This document shows, piece after piece, positions 8,290 to 15,543 of a stretch of 19,507 bases of DNA. The notes beneath the pieces were generated by a model. That model was given only the letters and a program-made list of their open reading frames with translations. It searched no databases and was not told where the DNA came from. Position 1 is the first letter of the stretch. The number at the start of each line of letters is the position of its first letter. Source of the DNA: Anaerobacillus sp. (GTDB taxonomy: Bacteria > Bacillota > Bacilli > Bacillales > Anaerobacillaceae); the NCBI GenBank assembly GCA_007118195.1, contig SKSA01000135.1:1-19507 (forward strand), written 5' to 3'. Both the position numbers and the translations under genes were made by a program.

Positions 8290-8319
8290 AGTATAGCATG
8301 CGTTTAGGACATTCGCCAA
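8290..8319 (-). promoter_or_regulatory. Candidate sigma-A promoter of bshC
   Basis: Minus strand: TTGGCG (8319-8314), an 18-nt spacer, then TATACT (8295-8290) with TGC just before it as an extended -10. It lies in the 134-bp gap between DUF3397 and bshC, giving a leader of about 80 nt. Confidence 0.5.
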
Positions 8320-8336
8320 CAAAGGTTACTTAAACC

Positions 8337-8723
8337 TCATGTCATTAAAATTATCCGCACAAATAAACCGTAAATACTTAATAAAAAATAGACCACGAAG
8401 AAAAGTAAGAAGTTAAACCGCAAAATCCCTTTCAACAATTTCCCAAAATGAATATCTTGCGAAAGCTTCCAATGGATAAGTGTAAAAATAATCGCAACTA
8501 GTAAAACAGTAGTTATAATTAACCAAAAGAATGACTCGCCCCATATTTCCAAAGCAATGTAATAAACAGCAAACATAAATAAAATGGTTGATCCATCTAC
8601 CGCTAACTTCAAAGCATTTTTCTTATTTTTTGTCCTTTTTACATTTACAATATAAATTAAATAAAAAGCTAAAATTGGTAACGTCACAAACGTTGCCAAA
8701 ATCGATGCAAATACGTTACTCAT
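8337..8723 (-). CDS. DUF3397 family integral membrane protein
   Basis: Small hydrophobic protein of 128 residues with four predicted membrane helices (about 6-26, 42-60, 64-84 and 102-124) and short basic loops. I place it in DUF3397, a family of unknown function found beside panE/bshC in bacilli; the assignment rests on length, topology and position. Its ATG overlaps the 3' end of panE by 8 bp, so the two are almost certainly co-transcribed and translationally coupled. No catalytic motif is visible. A role connected with pantothenate, CoA or thiol metabolism would be guilt by association only. Confidence 0.8.
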   Translation of the reverse strand: MSNVFASILATFVTLPILAFYLIYIVNVKRTKNKKNALKLAVDGSTILFMFAVYYIALEIWGESFFWLIITTVLLVAIIFTLIHWKLSQDIHFGKLLKGILRFNFLLFFVVYFLLSIYGLFVRIILMT

Positions 8724-9636
8724 ATCTTTCCTCCCCTCTTTGTAACTCCATCCCCTTAAGACTATTATATACGAAAAGATTATAGGGCAACGATACTCCC
8801 TTCTCTAGCGCTCTCTCAAGAATGAGTCCTGTAATAGCATCCACCTCTGTCTGCCTACCCTCGACAATATCTTTTAGCATAGATGATTGATTTCGTGCCG
8901 TATTTTCACAAATTTTAATAATATCCTGCCAGTCCTTTTCGTTACAACTTATAATTGTTGAAATTTCATCAAATAACATTCTCATCATTTGAAAATAATA
9001 GCTATTTATTATAAGTGAGCCATTTCTCACTTTTAAAATTGCAGTGAGAGGGTTTATTACTCCGTTTACAACTAACTTCTTTTCCATTATTTCCAACCAA
9101 TTGTCGTGTATTGACGTAGAAAACCCTACGGTTGTTAACGCATCCCATAAATGACTATACAGTTCAGTTTGCTTTTGGTAACAACCGATCTTAAGTTCAC
9201 CATCCCCTGTATGACTAACTTCATTAGAAGAACGTTTTAATGCTCCATGTTCAACGATCCCTATAAATATATTTTCTACTTTAGGAATAAGTTTTTCTAA
9301 AAGTTTTACATGCGCCATTCCATTTTGCAAAAATACAACAGACTTCATTTTACCACTTAACTTTAAAAAGCTCGGGAATAATTCTTTTAAATGATATTGC
9401 TTAACAGCCACAAAAATAATCTCATCATTAAAACGTTCTACTTTTGAAAAGGGAATAGCCTTAACACGATATGTTAAAACAAGCGATTCTTTCGTTAAAG
9501 TTAACCCTTCATTATTTAACTTCCTCGCTTGTTCTTTTGTTCTAGTATAAATTTTGACATCAAATCGTAATTCACTTAAATAAGCAGCTAAAAGGAGCCC
9601 TATGGACCCTCCACCGACAATTCCGACTTTATTCAT
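8716..9636 (-). CDS. panE: 2-dehydropantoate 2-reductase (ketopantoate reductase)
   Basis: NADPH-dependent reduction of ketopantoate to pantoate, a step towards pantothenate and CoA. The 306 residues begin with a Rossmann fold: the dinucleotide loop GGGSIG is at 8-13. The conserved segment around 185-199 (EKKLVVNGVINPLTA) contains the family's catalytic lysine (Lys187) and substrate asparagine (Asn191). It starts at ATG with a GGTGGAGG ribosome binding site. It corresponds in position to B. subtilis ylbQ. A dispersed palindromic repeat starts about 28 bp upstream of the ATG, so the promoter lies in or beyond that repeat. It overlaps the DUF3397 gene downstream. Confidence 0.9.
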   Translation of the reverse strand: MNKVGIVGGGSIGLLLAAYLSELRFDVKIYTRTKEQARKLNNEGLTLTKESLVLTYRVKAIPFSKVERFNDEIIFVAVKQYHLKELFPSFLKLSGKMKSVVFLQNGMAHVKLLEKLIPKVENIFIGIVEHGALKRSSNEVSHTGDGELKIGCYQKQTELYSHLWDALTTVGFSTSIHDNWLEIMEKKLVVNGVINPLTAILKVRNGSLIINSYYFQMMRMLFDEISTIISCNEKDWQDIIKICENTARNQSSMLKDIVEGRQTEVDAITGLILERALEKGVSLPYNLFVYNSLKGMELQRGEERYE

Positions 9637-9664
9637 TTGACCTCCACCTTAATTTCATTTAAGT

Positions 9665-9783
9665 CAATGAATTTCATAATTCATTATTCCCGCCACTAAG
9701 ACCAATATATAGTTGCGTCAAAACCATCCGCAAACTATATATTGCGTGATGTGGTTCATTTGTGGTAATTATGAAATTCACTC
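9665..9783. repeat. Palindromic dispersed element, copy 1
   Basis: About 119 bp between divergent panE and ylbP. The ends are inverted repeats (TGAATTTCATAATT against AATTATGAAATTCA). The centre is a hairpin of 9703-9717 with 9729-9744, interrupted by a one-base bulge. It is flanked by the direct repeat AAGT (9661-9664 and 9784-9787). It is similar along its whole length to the element at 16364-16481. It encodes no protein and looks like a MITE- or REP-type element. Confidence 0.8.
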
Positions 9784-9944
9784 AAGTAAATATTAGCATA
9801 ACTAGTAACTAGAGGTCGAATGGGCATATCCTCATCGTTATTTGGATTCAATAAATTTTTTAATAAATTTAAATTTATAGACAACTATCCAATGTTTTTG
9901 TAGTAAAATAAGAGAGACCAAGGTTTTACAAAAAAATTTTCGTT
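9784..9944. other. AT-rich gap upstream of ylbP
   Basis: Together with the repeat at 9665-9783 this makes up the 323-bp gene-free stretch between panE and ylbP. It must contain the ylbP promoter, but I see no convincing pair of boxes; the best -35 (TAGACA near 9877) has only a poor partner. Positions 9840-9880 are very AT-rich. Confidence 0.5.
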
Positions 9945-9959
9945 GTGGAGGGGAACATT

Positions 9960-10436
9960 ATGGAAAATTTGGAAATTAAGCGCTTAGTAGTTAATTATAA
10001 AACTCTAGAGGAGTTTGAAAATTTCAGGGAATATGGCGCACAAGAATTATCGATGAAAGAAGACTTAAGAGCTAACATCATAGAAGGTGATAGCGAATCT
10101 CCTTTTTACGGTATTTACTACGGTAATAAACTTGTGGCTAGGATGAGCTTATATCGAATTGATAAAAAATACGACTTTTACTTTGAACCTAAACAAGATT
10201 ATTTAGAATTATGGAAACTAGAAGTTTTAGATCCTTATCGTGGCAAAGGCTTAGGAGAAGCGTTAGTAAACTTTGCAAAAAGCTTCAAATTACCTGTTAA
10301 AACAAACGCTCGTCAACGTTCAGACGATTTCTGGATTAAAATGGGTTTTAATGGCGTTACATATCAACAGGATAGAGACCGTGGCGAAAACCCATATGTA
10401 TGGTTCCCAGAAGGCGTTACCGAACAAGAACAATAA
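9960..10436 (+). CDS. ylbP: GNAT-family N-acetyltransferase YlbP
   Basis: GCN5-related acetyltransferase of 158 residues with the acetyl-CoA pyrophosphate loop RGKGLG at about 94-99, preceded by the beta-strand LELWKLEVLDPY. The substrate is unknown. Segments such as YGAQELSM and ESPFYGIYYG are typical of the YlbP subgroup conserved in Bacillaceae. The frame is open from a GTG at 9945, but that codon overlaps the GGAGGGG ribosome binding site, so ATG 9960 is the start. It is alone on the plus strand between panE and the gerR-like gene and ends at a strong terminator. Confidence 0.88.
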   Translation: MENLEIKRLVVNYKTLEEFENFREYGAQELSMKEDLRANIIEGDSESPFYGIYYGNKLVARMSLYRIDKKYDFYFEPKQDYLELWKLEVLDPYRGKGLGEALVNFAKSFKLPVKTNARQRSDDFWIKMGFNGVTYQQDRDRGENPYVWFPEGVTEQEQ

Positions 10437-10443
10437 GAAAAGC

Positions 10444-10479
10444 AAAGGGATTGACACTAATAGTGTCAATCCCTTTTTT
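10444..10479 (+). terminator. Rho-independent terminator of ylbP
   Basis: A perfect inverted repeat (10444-10459 with 10461-10476) forms a stem of 14 or more pairs with a 5-nt loop, running into T6 (10474-10479). It begins 8 bp after the ylbP stop. It lies between convergent ylbP and the gerR-like gene; in the minus direction the stem ends in only TTT then GCTTTTC, so termination there would be weaker. Confidence 0.92.
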
Positions 10480-10555
10480 GATAAGAAATATATAGTGAAC
10501 AGACATTTACTTTACATACCAGAATGTGAACATATGCTGATATTTTCTTGTATAA

Positions 10556-11140
10556 CTAATTTTTTGCAACAGACATTTGTTTTGCACGATCCATAATATC
10601 AATTAATAACTTATAATCTTGCTTCATGACTTCGTAATTTTCTTGGAGATCCAAGAGATCTTTTTTTAATTTTTCATTCTCATTAGAAAGATCAGTAAGT
10701 TTTTGCTTTAGCTCTCTATTTTCATTTGCCGTATCATCGTTAGACGATAACACCTCTTTTTTAGAGACTAAAAACTTAATGACATCGTCTACACTTAATT
10801 GTGACGTGGATATTTCTTTTTTTGCAACTTCTAATTTCGGTTTAACTACTTCTGTAAACTCTTGTGCTATTTCAACGTCACAATCTTTATGTTCTTCAGT
10901 AAGCTTCGTTTTCTTTAAATTTTTTCGTTGTTTCTTCGCAATTGCAATCGCAGCTTCATACTTTTTTCGCACACAAGAATTCCACCTAAACCCACAAGCA
11001 GCAGCTGTCCTTGAGAGACGTTCCCCAACCTCTTCAAAAGCAGACAATTGGGTACTCCCTTCACGAATATGCCTTAAAACGACTTCAGCTAACACTAAAT
11101 CTTCATCATTAGTCCAAGCATCTTGACGAACGATAGACAT
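10556..11140 (-). CDS. gerR: RsfA-family sporulation transcription factor (GerR/YlbO-like)
   Basis: A 194-residue regulator. The N-terminal Myb/SANT-like domain (about 4-62, with [19 protein letters not shown] and [10 protein letters not shown]) is the RsfA-family DNA-binding module. A basic linker is followed by a lysine-rich middle and a C-terminal coiled coil (about 140-190) with clear leucine heptads, probably for dimerisation. In B. subtilis the gene at this position, ylbO, is gerR, a mother-cell regulator of late sigma-E genes and spore coat genes; length and position agree. It starts at ATG with GGAGGG. I could not find a convincing sigma-E promoter. The family call is firm; orthology to gerR rather than another RsfA paralogue is inferred from synteny. 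Confidence 0.87.
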   Translation of the reverse strand: MSIVRQDAWTNDEDLVLAEVVLRHIREGSTQLSAFEEVGERLSRTAAACGFRWNSCVRKKYEAAIAIAKKQRKNLKKTKLTEEHKDCDVEIAQEFTEVVKPKLEVAKKEISTSQLSVDDVIKFLVSKKEVLSSNDDTANENRELKQKLTDLSNENEKLKKDLLDLQENYEVMKQDYKLLIDIMDRAKQMSVAKN

Positions 11141-11309
11141 CTAATCCCTCCAATTAAAAATCCTTTTTTACTATCTTTATGCAAATAATAGAAAAGATAG
11201 ACTCTTTAGATCTATTAAGGAATTATTGCCTTTTTAAAGTTAATTATTCAATAAGCGACTAGGACCTAGATTCACATACTAGATGTGGCCGTTTAAGGAT
11301 ATTATAAAA

Positions 11310-12056
11310 TTATTTATTAATAAAATGAGCGACAGCTTCATGGTGCTCAGGCGTTTCCCATAACGAAGAACAACTATCTATTTCAGCTAACACTCGATGA
11401 TGTATTTCCTCCTGATCATACTTAGCCAAATAACGTTGTTTATATGCTAAGATCACTCCTAAAGGTGGCTTCGTAAATCGAGCTAACCAACTTTGTAATT
11501 GAGCACAATCATATATGTAATCAATGAAACCAACTTCCAAGCCCTTTTTTGCATCAAATACTTCTGCTGTCATCAAAAGTTGTAGTGCTTCTTTACGGTT
11601 GATCCTTTCTAGTAAATACGTAGAACCACCCCAGCCTGTTGTAATCCCAAGTTTACCTTGAATAAATCCTAACTTTACATTTTTTGCCGCTATTCGAAAA
11701 TCACACGCTGTTGCTATTTCACAACCACCACCAACTGCCGTTCCATTCAAATAAGCAATTGTAGGTTTTGAAAAGAAAAAGATCCGCATTAAAACTTTAG
11801 CCATTTTACTCAGCATTTTTTCCGCTTCAACTTTTGTATGTATATTGTGAAAAACCGATAAATCCCCTCCAGAGCAAAACGCCTCTGTACCTTCCCCTGT
11901 AACAACTAAAACTTTGATGTCATTTCGTAAGTCGACTATATTTAATTTTTCGTCTACAAGATCCATGACGTCATAGTCAATTGCATTTCGTTTTTCAGGC
12001 CGGTGTATCGTCAGCCAGGCCACTTCATTTTTAAATTCCAATAACACTTTGTCCAT
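11310..12056 (-). CDS. Crotonase-fold (enoyl-CoA hydratase/isomerase family) protein
   Basis: A 248-residue crotonase-superfamily enzyme acting on an acyl-CoA. Two oxyanion-hole segments are visible: AFCSGGDLS (59-67) and NGTAVGGGCEIA (104-115). The first catalytic glutamate of enoyl-CoA hydratases is kept (Glu113). The second, normally in a QPE motif, aligns with Gln133 in FIQGKLGI. The following GWGG (141-144) resembles the SWGG of ethylmalonyl-CoA decarboxylase (ECHDC1)-like members more than the usual GAGG. It may therefore not be a hydratase; decarboxylase or isomerase activity is possible. It starts at ATG with AGGGGG. It is a single gene between the gerR-like gene and rpmF, separated from rpmF by a terminator. 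Confidence 0.85.
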   Translation of the reverse strand: MDKVLLEFKNEVAWLTIHRPEKRNAIDYDVMDLVDEKLNIVDLRNDIKVLVVTGEGTEAFCSGGDLSVFHNIHTKVEAEKMLSKMAKVLMRIFFFSKPTIAYLNGTAVGGGCEIATACDFRIAAKNVKLGFIQGKLGITTGWGGSTYLLERINRKEALQLLMTAEVFDAKKGLEVGFIDYIYDCAQLQSWLARFTKPPLGVILAYKQRYLAKYDQEEIHHRVLAEIDSCSSLWETPEHHEAVAHFINK

Positions 12057-12118
12057 TATCTTCGCCCCCTATTTATCTAATTATTCTTAATTATAGTATA
12101 ACTTGTTCATATAAAATA

Positions 12119-12148
12119 AAAAACAGGAAGATAACTCTTCCTGTTTTT
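12119..12148. terminator. Bidirectional terminator after rpmF
   Basis: A perfect 13-bp stem (12119-12131 with 12136-12148) with loop TAAC, carrying A5 on one flank and T5 on the other. It works as a Rho-independent terminator for minus-strand ylbN-rpmF, 21 bp after the rpmF stop, and could act in the other direction too. Confidence 0.92.
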
Positions 12149-12169
12149 CATAGGCGATTTCCACCTTCA

Positions 12170-12343
12170 TTATTTACTTACTACTTCGTTACCTTTATAA
12201 GACCCACATTCTTTACAAACACGGTGAGCAAGCTTTAATTCTCCGCATTCTGGGCATTTTACCATTCCTGGTACCTCTAACTTAAAGTGCGTACGACGTT
12301 TATTTTTACGAGTTTTTGACGTTCTACGAAAAGGTACTGCCAT
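12170..12343 (-). CDS. rpmF: 50S ribosomal protein L32
   Basis: A 57-residue large-subunit protein with the basic start [19 protein letters not shown] and a zinc-ribbon of four cysteines (CPEC and CKEC pairs); this is the Cys4 form. The open frame continues up to 12424, but the ATG at 12343 has a perfect AAGGAGGTG ribosome binding site and gives the family start. It follows ylbN with an 80-bp gap that carries a small hairpin (CCGG pairs within 12385-12409), which could be a leader element. The ylbN-rpmF pairing is conserved in many bacteria, and the pair ends at the terminator at 12119-12148. Confidence 0.97.
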   Translation of the reverse strand: MAVPFRRTSKTRKNKRRTHFKLEVPGMVKCPECGELKLAHRVCKECGSYKGNEVVSK

Positions 12344-12423
12344 GATTCCCACCTCCTTAAACTTGTAATAAAATATGTTAAAATGAAGGCCGGAATTGCC
12401 GGATACTTCTATTTTTAAACACA

Positions 12424-12930
12424 TTACTTGTCATCAAAGAACTTTGCTAAATCAGCCAGACGAGGGTCTATTCGTTCTTTTTTGTTTTCTTCTGTCAACA
12501 GTTCCCAATCATTACCTGATGGTGGTGCTTCTCCTTCTAACCCCTCACTAAAAATTTGTAAAGGAATTTCTAAAAGGATTGCCTGTTTAATATAAGGGAG
12601 TAAATCTAAAGTATCATTTTCAATATCATGTACGTCATCATCTCCATCAAACCCTATCCAATCATGAAACTTAAAAGTTTCTGACGTTTCAGTCTGAAAA
12701 GAAAGCTTAACATCTGCAAGTGTCCTAGAGCAAGGTAACACCATATCCCCACTTATTTTTAATAAAAAAGTGACAGAATGGTTTGAAAAAGTTGCTTCAC
12801 CCATCACATGCACTAACGATACATCTCGAATCTCACGGTCCATTTCTTTTAAATCACTAACATCAACCATTTCATCGATTTTTATTCCCTTAGTTTTTAA
12901 CGCATTTAGTTGCTGAACGGTCCATTTCAT
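12424..12930 (-). CDS. ylbN: YceD/DUF177 family protein YlbN
   Basis: A 168-residue DUF177 protein. The family is nearly always next to rpmF and is implicated in 23S rRNA/large-subunit maturation in bacteria and chloroplasts; the biochemical role is not settled. The characteristic central segment [14 protein letters not shown] is present and the C-terminal half is acidic. The ATG at 12930 (MKWTVQQL) is chosen over the GTG at 12939 because GAGGTG lies 6 nt before it and the GTG overlaps that site. It is first gene of the ylbN-rpmF operon, driven by the consensus promoter at 12958-12986. Confidence 0.9.
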   Translation of the reverse strand: MKWTVQQLNALKTKGIKIDEMVDVSDLKEMDREIRDVSLVHVMGEATFSNHSVTFLLKISGDMVLPCSRTLADVKLSFQTETSETFKFHDWIGFDGDDDVHDIENDTLDLLPYIKQAILLEIPLQIFSEGLEGEAPPSGNDWELLTEENKKERIDPRLADLAKFFDDK

Positions 12931-12957
12931 TATTTTCACCTCAAGACAACAAAGGTA

Positions 12958-12986
12958 ATTATAGCCTTCGAAAAGTATTTTGTCAA
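12958..12986 (-). promoter_or_regulatory. Perfect-consensus sigma-A promoter of ylbN-rpmF
   Basis: Minus strand: TTGACA (12986-12981), a 17-nt spacer and TATAAT (12963-12958). Both boxes match the sigma-A consensus at every position. The start of transcription would be near 12951, leaving a leader of about 20 nt to the ylbN ATG. Confidence 0.92.
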
Positions 12987-13140
12987 CCTTTCTTCTTTAC
13001 AGTACTTCTCTTTATTTATGACTTAATTTCACTTTATTTATACTAAACCATTATAATAAATTTCCATTCCCATTTAATACGGCAAATGACATTGTAACAT
13101 ATAAGAGTGGTGTTTATAAATAATTTTTTAAAGATTAAAT

Positions 13141-13170
13141 TAGACTTTGTATTATAAAATTTTGTATACT
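13141..13170 (+). promoter_or_regulatory. Candidate sigma-A promoter of tmcAL
   Basis: TAGACT (13141-13146), an 18-nt spacer and TATACT (13165-13170). The leader to the ATG at 13205 would be about 28 nt, containing AAAGGAG. Confidence 0.5.
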
Positions 13171-13204
13171 TTTCAGTAAACAGTGTTTTAAAGGAGTTAT
13201 TTAT

Positions 13205-14422
13205 ATGAACATTACTGGTATCGTTGTTGAGTATAATCCATTTCATAATGGGCATGCCCTTCATGTCCAACAATCTAAAACAAAAACAAACGCAGATATT
13301 GTTGTTGCCGTAATGAGCGGGAATTTTTTACAAAGAGGCGAGCCCGCAATAGTATCAAAGTGGTCTCGCACAAAAATGGCACTATCCGCAGGTGTCGATA
13401 TTGTGATCGAACTTCCGTATGTTTTCGCTACCCAACATGCAGAAGTTTTTGCCCAAGGGGCTATCTCGATACTTAATCAAATTGGCGCTAAATCAATATG
13501 TTTTGGTAGTGAATCCGGGGATATCACCGAATTTATTACGCTTTATAATTTTATAAAAAAACATGAAACTACATATAATTTATACATTCAAGAATCATTA
13601 AAAAAAGGCTACAGCTACCCGAAAGCTTTAGCTTCAGCCTTTAAAAAACTAGATCAGCAAAATGAAATATTAGACTTATCCCTTCCTAATAATATATTAG
13701 GTTATCATTATGTAAAAGCAATTTTTGAACAAGGGGCACAAATAAACCCTTTTACCATTAAACGAACCAAAGCACAGTACCACGACCAAGAAATTCCTGC
13801 ACACTCTATTGCAAGTGCAACTAGCATAAGAGAAACTTTAATTAAACAAAAGAAAGACTTAAAAACGATAGAGCACGTAGTACCGGAAACGACCTTCAAT
13901 GAACTTTCAAATTACACCAATGCCTACGATAGCTTTCAACATTGGGAACGTTTATATCCATATTTGAAGTATAAAGTATTAACTACCAAACAACAGCACC
14001 TTAAAGATATTTACGAAGCCGAAGAAGGGCTTGAAAATCGTATTACACACTTAATCAAAGATACGACAAGTTTTCAGCAGTTAATGGAACGATTAAAAAC
14101 AAAACGTTATACGTGGACAAGACTTCAACGATTTTGCTTACATACTCTTACGAATACGACAAAAGAAGAGATGAGCATTCGTAAAGATCAGTGTCCATAT
14201 ATTCGCATTTTGGGAATGAATAAAACCGGACGGCAGTACATTAGTAACCGCAAAAAGAAACTAGAGGTTCCGTTAATCTCAACGATTTCAAAACTAGATC
14301 ATCCGTTTATCCATACAGAATCTAGAGCTACCTCTTGTTATTCCTTAGGGTATCCTAGCTCAGTACAAAAAAAATTAATACAAGAAGAGTATGCCCATCC
14401 ACCGATTATTATTGAGTTTTGA
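13205..14422 (+). CDS. tmcAL: tRNA(Met) cytidine acetate ligase TmcAL (YlbM)
   Basis: Makes N4-acetylcytidine at the wobble base of elongator tRNA(Met) from acetate and ATP. The 405 residues begin with a nucleotidyltransferase-type signature, GIVVEYNPFHNGH (5-17), with the HxGH-like catalytic motif HNGH at 14-17. Later family segments include VAVMSGNFLQRGEPA and FGSESGD. ATG at 13205 has an AAAGGAG ribosome binding site. It is transcribed against its neighbours: divergent from ylbN and convergent with ylbL. The last codons and the TGA stop lie inside repeat copy B (the stop is formed by GAGTTTTGAG), so the extreme C-terminus may have been altered by the repeat. Confidence 0.94.
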   Translation: MNITGIVVEYNPFHNGHALHVQQSKTKTNADIVVAVMSGNFLQRGEPAIVSKWSRTKMALSAGVDIVIELPYVFATQHAEVFAQGAISILNQIGAKSICFGSESGDITEFITLYNFIKKHETTYNLYIQESLKKGYSYPKALASAFKKLDQQNEILDLSLPNNILGYHYVKAIFEQGAQINPFTIKRTKAQYHDQEIPAHSIASATSIRETLIKQKKDLKTIEHVVPETTFNELSNYTNAYDSFQHWERLYPYLKYKVLTTKQQHLKDIYEAEEGLENRITHLIKDTTSFQQLMERLKTKRYTWTRLQRFCLHTLTNTTKEEMSIRKDQCPYIRILGMNKTGRQYISNRKKKLEVPLISTISKLDHPFIHTESRATSCYSLGYPSSVQKKLIQEEYAHPPIIIEF

Positions 14423-14490
14423 GTTTTGAGTTTTTTACGTAACGCTTCGAAGCATGGCTAAAACAACTCATAACTCTTCACTCAAAACTC
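14414..14490. repeat. Heptamer-phased inverted repeat, copy B
   Basis: GAGT at 14414, 14421 and 14428 and ACTC at 14466, 14473, 14480 and 14487, all spaced by exactly 7 bp. The arms are inverted (12 bp perfect: TTGAGTTTTGAG with CTCAAAACTCAA) around a 10-bp palindromic core GCTTCGAAGC (14444-14453). It fills nearly the whole gap between convergent tmcAL and ylbL and overlaps the tmcAL stop codon. No other terminator is visible here, so the hairpin may serve that role. Confidence 0.85.
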
Positions 14491-14495
14491 AACTA

Positions 14496-15542
14496 TTATT
14501 TCGGGTCTAGATTTTCTAAAAATTCAAGCGCTTCTCCAAATGTATCAACAGGAACAATCTCCATCTTCGCGTTAATAGCTTTTGCAGTTTCAACAGCTTC
14601 AACGTAATTGGAGGTCTCTGAGTCAAATTCATTCGGTGCCAAAAAGAAATGTGCCCCAGCACGTTCAGCTGCAATTACTTTCTGTTTTACCCCACCGATT
14701 CTTCCAACTTCTCCATCCTCATTGATCGAACCTGTCCCAGCAATATGAAAGCCTTTTGTAATGTCATCTTCGTTTAGCTGGTTAAAAATTTCGAGGCTGA
14801 ACATCAAGCCCGCAGAAGGGCCACCAATTTTATTTGTATCAATTTTAACGTTGGGGTGCACTTTTAATTCCCTCTTTGTAACCGGACTTGTAATACCTAT
14901 ACCGATTCGCTCTCCTGTATCATCAATTTCTTCAGGAAAAGAAGTGACAAATAATTCAACATCTTTTTGAACATCATCACGAAGGACGGAAAGCAAAACA
15001 TCATCATCCTTCTGTTTTTCAGCAAGTTGCGCTAACAAGTCATCAACGGTTTTTACGGTCGTCCCATCAACAGCTACAATCAAGTCCCCTAGTTGTAACT
15101 GCTCGAAAGCCGGCATTTCTTCTATCGTTCCTGTCACAATAACACCATGGTTTTTATAGTAAGCTTCCTTACCAGCTTTATTATACGCAACAATAGTTGC
15201 AATATCTTGAGATGAGTTCATCATCATAAGTTGCCTATGATGATATTCTTGATCAGTTTCGCCACTGCGTCGAATAAATTCTTCATGAATCAGCTCTCTA
15301 GCGTCACTCATATGCGCCCATACATAGGTGATAACATTCGCCTTCCCCATCCTTACAGTAGTCAGCATAAACGTGCCCTCGTCTTCAAATGCACCTTCTA
15401 CTTCAATCACCGTATGTAAAATTTTCGCATCACCTGGCTTTGTAAAGTAATAAGGGAATTGATAAAAGTTAATAAATAATAGTAAAACAATAATAACCAC
15501 CCACCTCTTTTTAAATGGTGGCTTTTGTTTAATAATGGACAT
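14496..15542 (-). CDS. ylbL: Membrane-anchored PDZ-Lon family serine protease YlbL
   Basis: A 348-residue protease with one N-terminal transmembrane helix (about 12-32), a PDZ domain (about 125-195) and a C-terminal Lon (S16) domain. The catalytic dyad is visible as Ser243 in GGPSAG and Lys288 in GGVKQK, 45 residues apart. In B. subtilis YlbL degrades the SOS division inhibitor YneA together with CtpA; streptococcal SepM is a relative. ATG at 15542 lies 1 nt after the ylbK stop, and its ribosome binding site GGAGGG is in the last ylbK codons, so the two are coupled. Its stop lies a few bp from repeat copy B. Confidence 0.93.
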   Translation of the reverse strand: MSIIKQKPPFKKRWVVIIVLLLFINFYQFPYYFTKPGDAKILHTVIEVEGAFEDEGTFMLTTVRMGKANVITYVWAHMSDARELIHEEFIRRSGETDQEYHHRQLMMMNSSQDIATIVAYNKAGKEAYYKNHGVIVTGTIEEMPAFEQLQLGDLIVAVDGTTVKTVDDLLAQLAEKQKDDDVLLSVLRDDVQKDVELFVTSFPEEIDDTGERIGIGITSPVTKRELKVHPNVKIDTNKIGGPSAGLMFSLEIFNQLNEDDITKGFHIAGTGSINEDGEVGRIGGVKQKVIAAERAGAHFFLAPNEFDSETSNYVEAVETAKAINAKMEIVPVDTFGEALEFLENLDPK

Positions 15543-15543
15543 C

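Noticed and set aside
11150..11210. Sigma-E promoter for the gerR-like gene
   Set aside because: CATAAAGA is a poor -10 and the -35 is unconvincing.
11262..11272. Palindrome CTAGGACCTAG between the gerR-like gene and the crotonase gene
   Set aside because: Too short and isolated to support a function; no terminator T run.
12344..12424. 27-residue N-terminal extension of L32
   Set aside because: ATG 12343 has a perfect ribosome binding site and the invariant L32 start.
13043..13273. 76-codon minus-strand frame opposite the tmcAL start
   Set aside because: AT-rich chance frame with Asn/Lys/Ile-rich composition, overlapping the tmcAL promoter and start; no family likeness.
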